Part shown: piece after piece, positions 1 to 5,335 of the stretch
How positions within the stretch are numbered: position 1 is the stretch's first letter
How the letters are laid out: every line of letters starts with the position of its first letter
NCBI GenBank assembly: GCA_903831545.1
Contig: CAIKYI010000487.1
Location: forward strand, 1-6,235
Direction of reading: 5' to 3'
DNA: 6,235 nucleotides
Source of the DNA: an uncultured Methylobacter sp.
Lineage (GTDB): Bacteria; Pseudomonadota; Gammaproteobacteria; Methylococcales; Methylomonadaceae
Position numbers and translations under genes: made by a program
Notes under the pieces: generated by a model
The model's input: the letters and a program-made list of their open reading frames with translations, nothing else
Told to the model about the DNA's origin: nothing
Databases searched by the model: none

Positions 1-90
1 TCTTGAAATATCAAGGTCGCGGGCACCTCCCGCAAAGCTTCCGGCCTTTGCGACGCGAACAAAAACATTCATGCTGGTTAATTTATCCAT
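1..90 (-). CDS. LysR-family transcriptional regulator, N-terminal fragment (runs off the left edge)
   Basis: The first 30 codons of a minus-strand gene are visible, starting with ATG at 90-88. The peptide begins MDKLTSMNVFVRVAKAG and continues SFAGGARDLDISR. This is the typical opening of the winged helix-turn-helix DNA-binding domain of LysR-type regulators (a hydrophobic first helix, then AxxGSFxxAARxLxIS). A GGAG ribosome binding site at 99-96 lies 5 bases before the ATG, which supports this start. The effector-binding domain and the rest of the gene (family length about 300 residues) lie outside the window, so target and inducer cannot be inferred. It follows the dehydratase gene in the same direction but has its own candidate promoter within the decayed copy next door. 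Family assignment rests on the N-terminus only. Confidence 0.8.
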   Translation of the reverse strand, partial: MDKLTSMNVFVRVAKAGSFAGGARDLDISR

Positions 91-111
91 TTATACTCCG
101 CTTAACTGACA

Positions 112-236
112 TTATTTCAGATGCATAATACGCTTAGTTGCCTTGGCCCTGAACATATTCGGATCACGAGCACTACCTATTAAATTTCCTGTCTTTCCAT
201 CGCAAATAAAAGCGTTCATGCTGGTGTGTTATCCAT
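112..236 (-). pseudogene. Decayed N-terminus of a LysR-type regulator, tandem copy of the gene at 1-90
   Basis: From an ATG at 236-234 the minus strand resembles the neighbouring LysR start at roughly two thirds of positions (hand alignment, about 90 bases), beginning with an identical TAAATGGATAA block. One base is missing after ATGGATAA, so the ATG frame stops after six codons (MDNTPA). The original frame resumes at the next ATG (219-217) and reads MNAFICDGKTGNLIG, then SARDPNMFRAKATKRIMHLK, with a stop at 114-112. The tail RAKATKRIMHL matches the LysR recognition-helix pattern RAMVTKHIMHL, which the live copy's fragment is too short to show. Helix-breaking and charge changes plus the early stop argue against DNA binding. 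Several differences from the live copy are synonymous, which indicates past coding. A functional 35-residue peptide from 219 is a less likely alternative. Confidence 0.7.
125..153 (-). promoter_or_regulatory. Candidate sigma70 promoter for the live LysR gene, inside the decayed copy
   Basis: On the minus strand, TTCAGG (153-148) and TATTAT (130-125) are separated by 17 bases. The -10 matches the consensus at 5 of 6 positions and the -35 at only 3 of 6. Transcription would start near 118, giving a leader of under 30 bases before the ATG at 90. Spacing and position are good, but the -35 is weak and no transcript evidence exists. Confidence 0.3.
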
Positions 237-2181
237 TTACAAGTCGCCTTTCTTCTTTCCAAACCACGTCTTCTATTTCACATTGTGGAACAAACCCTGC
301 AACAGCCTTGGCCAAAATATTTCTAATCATCTGAAAATCATCATTTTTGGTTGCCAGTTCCAAATTTTCAAGCAATTTCTTCAATTCGATCCAAGGAATA
401 ATATGCTCCTGTGCACGCATAATTCTTGCATGATCGGTTTTTGTCACATTATCGCCAATCAACAGCTCTTCATAAAGTTTTTCCCCCGGCCTTAAGCCGG
501 TATAACGAATTTCGATATCGCCAGTCGGATGCTCATTATCCTTGATTTGCAGGCCACTCAAATGAATCATTCTTTTGGCCAAATCAACAATCCGGACTGG
601 CTCACCCATATCAAGTACAAATACATCGCCCCCTAAACCCATTGCTCCGGCCTGAATAACCAGCTGCGATGCTTCTGGTATAGTCATAAAATAGCGAATA
701 ATCCTTTCGTCGGTAACCGTGACCGGCCCACCTCTTGCAATCTGTTCCTTAAATAACGGCACTACCGAGCCCGAAGAACCTAATACATTACCAAAACGCA
801 CCATAGTAAAACGGGTTGATGAATGTTTATCCAGGCTCAGCGCTTGTAAAATCAACTCGGCAAATCGCTTGGTTGCTCCCATGGTATTGGTAGGTCTGAC
901 GGCTTTATCTGTTGAAATAAGCACAACGGTTTCGACCGCTGTTTTTAGGGCAGTCTCAGCTATTCGCAATGTGCCGAACACATTATTCCATATTGCCTCA
1001 CCCGGATTACTTTCTACCATGGGCACATGTTTATATGCTGCTGCATGATAGATCGTTTGGACCCTGAAAGTCGTGCACACCTTTTCAAGGCGGACAGCAT
1101 TGGTCACCGAACCCAAAACAGGAACAAGCTTGATTTGTTTGGCATTGTTTAATTTGGCCATTAAATGCTGTAAATCTTTTTCTACCGCATAAAGTGCAAA
1201 CTCACTGATTTCAAAAAGAATCAAGGTCGCTGGTTGCAAGCGGATAATCTGGCGGCAAAGTTCGGAGCCTATTGAGCCACCGGCTCCGGTTACCAATACC
1301 ACTTTATCGGTAACATTGGCTTTCAATAGCGACTGGTTGGGCGCCGCGGCATCGCGCCCCAACAAATCGGCAATCTCAATCTCCTGTAGCGTTTCAACGG
1401 TAACCTTGCCTTGGGCTATATCAGACAAACCCGGCATAGACATGACATGAATAGCAAAAGGCTCCAGTAAATGAATGATTTCACTTTTACGCGCCCGACT
1501 AGCCGAGGGCATGGCCAGCAAAACATCTGTAGCCTGATGCCGCGCTATTAAGTAACGCAAGGAACTAAGCGGATAAATACGCAAACCATTAACTTTTTGT
1601 TGATGCAGCAACTTGTCATCATCAATAAAAGCGACGGGTCTAAATTCACGCCCATAGCTTAAAGCCGACGCCAACTGAACACCTGCATTACCGGCACCGT
1701 AAATGACCACATTTTTTTTGCTTTGGTTTTTTACGCCACCGCCGCCGCCCAGGTTTAAATAAATCTCTCCTAGCCACCAACGCGCAAAAAAACGGCTTCC
1801 GCCAACCAACAGCATCATATTTACCCAATTTAACGGCAACACCGTTCGCGGAATGCCCTTGATACCCGATTCATACAAGACAAAAGCAAAAACCAGCGCA
1901 TACAGCGTTGTTGCCTGAATAATGGTCCACAAAGCTCTGACTTCTATGTATCTGGTTATCGCACGGTACAACCCCAACTTAACAAAAATGGGTACTGCGA
2001 TTACAGGTGCCGCGACAAACAAACCCCATTCTTCATTTTTAGGAATATAAATCTCCCCCCAACGCAAAGCAAGAGCGGACCAAAGAGCCAGCACAGCAAA
2101 AAATACATCGGCACTGATAAGAATAGTGGCCTTTATTTTTCGTGGGAGCTGGATAAACCAGGTCCGTGTATTTGATCTCAT
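229..2181 (-). CDS. wbpM: Membrane-bound nucleotide-sugar 4,6-dehydratase, WbpM/CapD/PglF family (probable UDP-GlcNAc 4,6-dehydratase)
   Basis: At 650 residues this has the full length of the large WbpM-type enzymes. Hydrophobic segments lie at about 19-39, 54-72, 85-103 and 115-127. A first Rossmann-like domain follows (YGAGNAG, 161-167), then a C-terminal short-chain dehydrogenase domain with the cofactor loop TGAGGSIG (298-305), HAAAYKHVPMVE (379-390), STDKAVRPTN (423-432) and RPGEKLYEELL (564-574). The catalytic Tyr of YxxxK is Met here (M434 and K438 in MGATK), as known for the large WbpM subfamily. The expected reaction is UDP-GlcNAc to UDP-4-keto-6-deoxy-GlcNAc at the inner membrane. 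Five consecutive Gly (145-149) link the membrane and soluble parts. The ATG at 2181-2179 has AAGGG at 2193-2189, 7 bases upstream. It is last in the cassette; its stop lies within sequence resembling the LysR start. Confidence 0.93.
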   Translation of the reverse strand: MRSNTRTWFIQLPRKIKATILISADVFFAVLALWSALALRWGEIYIPKNEEWGLFVAAPVIAVPIFVKLGLYRAITRYIEVRALWTIIQATTLYALVFAFVLYESGIKGIPRTVLPLNWVNMMLLVGGSRFFARWWLGEIYLNLGGGGGVKNQSKKNVVIYGAGNAGVQLASALSYGREFRPVAFIDDDKLLHQQKVNGLRIYPLSSLRYLIARHQATDVLLAMPSASRARKSEIIHLLEPFAIHVMSMPGLSDIAQGKVTVETLQEIEIADLLGRDAAAPNQSLLKANVTDKVVLVTGAGGSIGSELCRQIIRLQPATLILFEISEFALYAVEKDLQHLMAKLNNAKQIKLVPVLGSVTNAVRLEKVCTTFRVQTIYHAAAYKHVPMVESNPGEAIWNNVFGTLRIAETALKTAVETVVLISTDKAVRPTNTMGATKRFAELILQALSLDKHSSTRFTMVRFGNVLGSSGSVVPLFKEQIARGGPVTVTDERIIRYFMTIPEASQLVIQAGAMGLGGDVFVLDMGEPVRIVDLAKRMIHLSGLQIKDNEHPTGDIEIRYTGLRPGEKLYEELLIGDNVTKTDHARIMRAQEHIIPWIELKKLLENLELATKNDDFQMIRNILAKAVAGFVPQCEIEDVVWKEERRLVNG

Positions 2182-2207
2182 GAATCAGCCCTTAATATGT
2201 GTGAGTG

Positions 2208-2305
2208 CAGATTGATTGCGCGGTAAACTCTTAAAGCACCGATTTAACGTATTTAATTTGCAATAGTATTTTTCTTGGGCAACCTTGTGAAACAAAATCA
2301 ATCTG
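2208..2305. repeat. 10-base inverted repeat bracketing the spacer between transferase and dehydratase genes
   Basis: CAGATTGATT at 2208-2217 is the exact reverse complement of AATCAATCTG at 2296-2305, with 78 bases between. One arm overlaps the transferase stop codon (2300-2298) and the other lies about 15 bases upstream of the dehydratase ribosome binding site. The arms could pair in the transcript, or be the ends of a small inserted element. I see no target-site duplication beside them, so neither reading is established. Confidence 0.3.
2229..2240 (-). promoter_or_regulatory. Shared 12-base leader motif, copy upstream of the dehydratase gene
   Basis: The minus-strand 12-mer GGTGCTTTAAGA lies about 48 bases upstream of the dehydratase ATG. 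An identical copy at 4428-4417 lies about 64 bases upstream of the first cassette gene. Both follow an AT-rich stretch containing an ACGYTAAA block. It is not the ops/JUMPstart sequence of other polysaccharide operons. Function is unknown; a protein-binding or RNA element is possible. Confidence 0.3.
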
Positions 2306-3317
2306 ACTGGGCGTGCCGGTCACCCGCTTTATAATAAAATACTAATCCGAAGAGAGGGGCATACCCAATCATAAGTCCTAAAATGCCATTCAGCTTTTCA
2401 AACGCTACCAAGCTTGCAACTGGCAGCAACCAAAAACCATTTATAGCACCAATTGCCAAGGTAACGGTACGATGGGATCCCAAGGTGCGAGAGGCGTATT
2501 GATAGGCATGACTTCGATGCGCTTCATAAAATTTATCGCCTCTCATTACCCGTCGACACAAAGTAACGGTTGCATCAACAATAAAGACACCCAGCAAGAT
2601 CAACCATGCCCAAAATAGCCGCAGCTCAACTGCGGAGGCTTGCAAAGAAAGCAGTGCCAGCATAAGACCTAAGAACCCGCTGCCGGCATCACCCATAAAA
2701 ATTCGTGCGGGCGGAAAGTTCCAGATAAAAAAACCAAACACGGCTACCCCTAAAAGCGCAGGCAACATCCAAGCGTTCAAATCCGGCGCAACCTGCCAGC
2801 TTAACAATGCGCCACCGCAACAGGCTGTTATCGCCTCAATGCTGGCCAGGCCATCAATGCCATCCATAAAATTATACAGATTGAGTAACCAGACTATATA
2901 AATTGCGGCACCCGCATAGCTGAGCCAATCCGGCACATTGCCGAATGGCATAGAAGAAAATAAATCTCCCAACCAATAAAGCCCCCAAACTGCTGCGCAA
3001 AAATGTACCAGTAAACGCCAGCGTGCGGGAATATGCCCATGGTCATCCAAAAAGCCCGTTAAGGCAACAGCCAGGCCTGCGCCAGCCAAGGCCAGGCATA
3101 TTGAAGTAGTTAGCCAATCCAAACAGTACAAAACAAGAATAGCCGCCAGAAATGATGCCACGATAGCAATACCACCTCCCCGAGGTGTTGGCACAGAATG
3201 AGAGCTACGCTCATTGGGAATATCTATCAATTTTTTTGCCAGGGCATACCGGCGTAAAAAACCGGTGAGCGCCCAGGATCCGACACTCGTTAGCAAAAGC
3301 AACAACCAAAAAGTCAT
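2298..3317 (-). CDS. wbpL: Undecaprenyl-phosphate sugar-1-phosphate transferase, WbpL/WecA (MraY-like glycosyltransferase 4) family
   Basis: This 339-residue, very hydrophobic protein of about ten predicted membrane spans carries the hallmarks of polyprenyl-phosphate HexNAc-1-phosphate transferases. They are PRGGG (45-49), the Mg-binding DD in GFLDDH (D91, D92), the NLYNFMDGIDGLA block (146-158, with D152 and D155), FMGDAGSGFLG (207-217) and the cytoplasmic HRSHAYQ (267-273). It would transfer a HexNAc-1-phosphate from its UDP donor to undecaprenyl phosphate, the first step of O-antigen or similar glycan assembly. Its setting between a WbpV-like reductase and a WbpM-like dehydratase suggests a QuiNAc- or FucNAc-type sugar rather than GlcNAc. 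That is inference; the exact donor cannot be read from sequence. The ATG at 3317-3315 has GAGG at 3326-3323, 5 bases upstream. WecA itself is the alternative, made less likely by context. Confidence 0.92.
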   Translation of the reverse strand: MTFWLLLLLTSVGSWALTGFLRRYALAKKLIDIPNERSSHSVPTPRGGGIAIVASFLAAILVLYCLDWLTTSICLALAGAGLAVALTGFLDDHGHIPARWRLLVHFCAAVWGLYWLGDLFSSMPFGNVPDWLSYAGAAIYIVWLLNLYNFMDGIDGLASIEAITACCGGALLSWQVAPDLNAWMLPALLGVAVFGFFIWNFPPARIFMGDAGSGFLGLMLALLSLQASAVELRLFWAWLILLGVFIVDATVTLCRRVMRGDKFYEAHRSHAYQYASRTLGSHRTVTLAIGAINGFWLLPVASLVAFEKLNGILGLMIGYAPLFGLVFYYKAGDRHAQSD

Positions 3318-3339
3318 TTAAACCTCTAAATTAATCATT

Positions 3340-3372
3340 GGGGGCATGGGAAAGCCCGGCTTTCTGCTCCCC
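3340..3372 (-). other. Strong intercistronic hairpin between the epimerase and transferase genes
   Basis: The 61-base spacer holds a nested inverted repeat. GAAAGC (3350-3355) pairs with GCTTTC (3359-3364) around a CCG loop. GGGGGCA (3340-3346) pairs with TGC (3365-3367) and CCCC (3369-3372), with T3368 bulged and a TGG side bulge at 3347-3349. That is about 13 pairs, mostly G-C. In the transcript it starts 6 bases after the epimerase stop and ends 22 bases before the transferase ATG, leaving the ribosome binding site free. No U-run follows, so it is a poor rho-independent terminator. A stabilising, processing or attenuating element fits better. Confidence 0.6.
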
Positions 3373-3378
3373 ACTAAA

Positions 3379-4353
3379 CTATGATTTCCGTAAAAAATCA
3401 GCCGCCGTTTTCGTTAAAGCATCATCCACAGTTACGACTGGATGCCAGTTCAACAATTTTTTGGCTTTACCAATATCGACCTGTAACGAGCCACATAAAC
3501 GCTGTGCAATTTCTCGTTTACCCAATAAAGCAGCCCCGGTTGTTAAAAGGCAGACCGGTACGGCGATCAGCTTTGCCGGTTTACCCAAGGCGTTGCCCAA
3601 GCGTTGCAACAATTCTGTAGTAGACAAGTCTTCTCCATCCCCCGCCAAAAAAGTTTGGTTAGCGGCGGCCGGATGAGTGATACAAATTATGATTAAATTA
3701 ACCAGATTATCCAGGGCAACGAAACTGCGCTTGTTATGAATGGCGCCTAAAGGTAAAGGAACTGCCATTTGCAGCCAACGTAACATAGTTTGAAAATTGC
3801 CCTTCACACCTGGCCCATAAATCAAAGGCGCCCGAATAATAACCACGTCCATTGCAGTTTGAGTCGCTAGCTGCAGCAACTCATTTTCAGCTTCAAGCTT
3901 GGATATACCATAAGGGTCAACGGGGGCAGGCGCATCCTCTGTACTATAAGAGGAGCCTGGTCTTGTACCTTCACCGTTCACTTTAATAGAGCTGATAAAA
4001 ATAAAGCGCTCTACACCTGCTTTGGCTGCTTGCCGGGCAAAATTAATAGTGCCCTCAACATTGACCTTTCGTGATGCCTCCAAAGGATCGGCGGCGGTAT
4101 CTTTCATAACATGCACTCGGGCGGCAAGATGAATAACCACTTTTATACCTGACAATGCCTCAGTCCAATCGGTGGTTCCATTTATTTCGCCAACTGATAG
4201 GGTCTCAATATTTGCGACTTGGGTTGCTGTAGACCGCACCGCAGCATGAACCGACTGTCCCAATCGAAACAATTCAGCGCAGAGCGCAGCGCCGACAAAC
4301 CCCGATGCACCACTAACAAGCACTGTTCTTAAAGGATTAATCGTGTTTTGCAC
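3379..4353 (-). CDS. wbpV: NAD-dependent epimerase/dehydratase (extended SDR), WbpV-like nucleotide-sugar C4-reductase or epimerase
   Basis: This 324-residue extended short-chain dehydrogenase has the cofactor loop GASGFVG (15-21), the HLAARVHVM segment (75-83), the catalytic Ser in FISSIKVNG (S121/S122) and YGISK (Y148, K152). RAPLIYGPG (174-182) and RSFVALDNLVNLI (209-221) are typical of the GalE/WbpV-type branch. WbpV-type enzymes reduce the 4-keto-6-deoxy product of WbpM to UDP-QuiNAc. A UDP-HexNAc 4-epimerase is the main alternative, and the fold alone does not separate them. It is the first gene of the cassette, just after a terminator. The start is GTG at 4353-4351 with AGGGA only 2 bases upstream. 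A second GTG at codon 11 (4323-4321) would give the common short N-terminus MLVSGASG, so the first ten residues are uncertain. Confidence 0.85.
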   Translation of the reverse strand: MQNTINPLRTVLVSGASGFVGAALCAELFRLGQSVHAAVRSTATQVANIETLSVGEINGTTDWTEALSGIKVVIHLAARVHVMKDTAADPLEASRKVNVEGTINFARQAAKAGVERFIFISSIKVNGEGTRPGSSYSTEDAPAPVDPYGISKLEAENELLQLATQTAMDVVIIRAPLIYGPGVKGNFQTMLRWLQMAVPLPLGAIHNKRSFVALDNLVNLIIICITHPAAANQTFLAGDGEDLSTTELLQRLGNALGKPAKLIAVPVCLLTTGAALLGKREIAQRLCGSLQVDIGKAKKLLNWHPVVTVDDALTKTAADFLRKS

Positions 4354-4416
4354 TGTCCCTACTTTTATTTATCTTGTTGTGTAGCCTGTCACGAAACATT
4401 ACATTCTCCGTATGCG

Positions 4417-4428
4417 TCTTAAAGCACC
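4417..4428 (-). promoter_or_regulatory. Shared 12-base leader motif, copy upstream of the first cassette gene
   Basis: GGTGCTTTAAGA on the minus strand is identical to the copy at 2240-2229. Here it directly follows the weak -10-like AATAAT (4434-4429), so it would lie at or just after the transcription start if that promoter is real. Confidence 0.3.
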
Positions 4429-4455
4429 ATTATTTTTTAGCGTTAACCTGTTCAA
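4429..4455 (-). promoter_or_regulatory. Weak candidate promoter for the wbpV-wbpL-wbpM cassette
   Basis: On the minus strand TTGAAC (4455-4450, 4 of 6 to the -35 consensus) is followed after 15 bases by AATAAT (4434-4429, 5 of 6 to the -10 consensus). The spacing is 2 bases shorter than ideal. A promoter is expected somewhere between 4526 and 4354, because a terminator closes the preceding gene. This is the best match I found, but not a convincing one. The rest of the 250-base spacer is AT-rich and holds only a 6-base-pair AT hairpin (4456-4474). Confidence 0.25.
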
Positions 4456-4526
4456 GAATAAGCTATCATTATTCCGTCCCTAGAGGTATTTTGAATCAAC
4501 AAACCAAAATAATATTCAGATTAATT

Positions 4527-4559
4527 AAAAAAGGGGCGACCAAGCTGGCAACCCCTTTT
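4527..4559 (-). terminator. Rho-independent terminator of the anchored-protein gene
   Basis: On the minus strand AAAAGGGG (4559-4552) pairs with CCCCTTTT (4536-4529). The inner stem CCA/TGG closes a GCT loop, with two wobble pairs and one mismatch between the blocks. The transcript then runs into six T (4532-4527). The hairpin begins 45 bases after the stop codon at 4604. On the plus strand the same stem is followed by TTTTATCTTT, so it may also work weakly in the other direction, but no plus-strand gene leads into it. Confidence 0.85.
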
Positions 4560-4603
4560 ATCTTTCACCTTAACCAGGAGACAGTCCGACAATATAAATC
4601 CTA

Positions 4604-5110
4604 CTAGGCTTTATATTTATCTATAGCTTCGAGCTTACCTAACGCTTCTTTAATCTTGGCATCTGTTTCTACGTTCAGTTCATTGGCCGCGTAGATTTTT
4701 TCAAGCAATCCTTCGGCAACCAGTGCTTCTTTTATCCACCGCTTAGTGAAGCGATAATTGCTATATGATGTAGCAATCTCTCCTGATATTGGATCTTTTA
4801 AGCCGGCGCTCTTTACTGCAGTCTCGGTTGTTTTTTTAGTGGCTGCAGACTTGGGTTTAAGGGGCTTTACGGACGCAACTTTAGGCGCATCGGCTTGCGT
4901 AGCAGTAGCTTTTGGTTTTACTGTTTTAATTGTTTCCGGTTTAATTTGTGCGGGTTTTTCTATTGAAACTGCAACATCAGGCTTGGCTGGCAGCGATTCA
5001 ACCTTTGACGTTGATGCTTTGGATTTAGTCGTCACTTTTTGTTCATCTCTAATTGTATAAACAACATAGGCAACAAATACTGTTGTAAGTATAAAAAAGA
5101 ATTCAGACAT
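4604..5110 (-). CDS. Small single-span membrane-anchored protein with a Lys/Ala/Pro/Thr-rich linker, function unknown
   Basis: I do not recognise this 168-residue protein. Residues 4-20 (FFFILTTVFVAYVVYTI) form one membrane span with no lipobox. Residues 22-103 are a low-complexity, strongly basic linker with KP and AK motifs, resembling TonB- or histone H1-like tails. Residues 105-168 look folded: a DPISGEIATSYSNYRFTKRW segment, then a predicted helical part (IKEALVAEGLLEKIYAANEL) and a short C-terminal helix. I chose the ATG at 5110-5108 because GGAG (5119-5116) lies 5 bases upstream and the span then begins right after the start. A TTG at 5191 would add 27 residues but lies about 10 bases from the predicted transcription start and lacks this support. 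The gene has its own promoter and terminator. Orientation in the membrane and partners are unknown. Confidence 0.75.
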   Translation of the reverse strand: MSEFFFILTTVFVAYVVYTIRDEQKVTTKSKASTSKVESLPAKPDVAVSIEKPAQIKPETIKTVKPKATATQADAPKVASVKPLKPKSAATKKTTETAVKSAGLKDPISGEIATSYSNYRFTKRWIKEALVAEGLLEKIYAANELNVETDAKIKEALGKLEAIDKYKA

Positions 5111-5207
5111 GCGTGCTCCCACCTTAATTTCAGTTAATTTTCCAGTAATACTTTGACCAAGTCTTATGCCTGCCCATAAAGCCCTAACCAAACCGCTATA
5201 GCCCCAA

Positions 5208-5235
5208 AATATAACAGATGCCAGTGTACAGACAA
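5208..5235 (-). promoter_or_regulatory. Sigma70-like promoter of the anchored-protein gene
   Basis: On the minus strand TTGTCT (5235-5230, 4 of 6) and TATATT (5213-5208, 5 of 6) are 16 bases apart, and a TGT just before the -10 makes it an extended -10 element. Transcription would start near 5201, giving a leader of about 90 bases before the ATG at 5110. The rest of the spacer between the hydroxylase stop and this site (5236-5335) shows only short weak hairpins and no convincing terminator. Confidence 0.55.
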
Positions 5236-5335
5236 AACTCTAAATCTAAAACCATTAACCTGCCTTAGTCCAGAAGACTGTCCGGGAATGGGAAAAACTA
5301 TTTTCTAGGCTTGATTTAAGGCTAAGAGCTTAGTA

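Noticed and set aside
31..52. Inverted repeat CGCAAAG / CTTTGCG with an 8-base loop, as a terminator
   Set aside because: It lies within LysR codons conserved as protein (AKAGSF), has no T-run in either direction, and only overlaps the coding start by chance.
719..1048. Plus-strand open frames of 60-112 codons across the window (for example 719-1048, 3338-3676, 4758-5060)
   Set aside because: They lie opposite well-supported minus-strand genes or in AT-rich spacers, show no family motifs, and read as antisense shadows of the coding frames.
4456..4474. GAATAA / TTATTC hairpin in the cassette leader as a regulator site
   Set aside because: A 6-base-pair AT-only stem in AT-rich DNA is expected by chance, and it matches no operator I know.
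4354..4603. ops/JUMPstart (RfaH) element before the polysaccharide cassette
   Set aside because: No GGCGGTAG-like sequence is present in either strand of the leader.
5108..5191. Longer form of the anchored protein starting at TTG 5191
   Set aside because: It needs a rare TTG start only about 10 bases from the predicted transcription start. The ATG at 5110 has a well-spaced GGAG and puts the membrane span at the N-terminus.
5270..5335. Terminator after the ubiquinone hydroxylase
   Set aside because: CTAAG/CTTAG and GAAAA/TTTTC can pair, but the stems are 4-5 bases, AT-rich and lack a following T-run. Read-through into the next gene therefore cannot be excluded.
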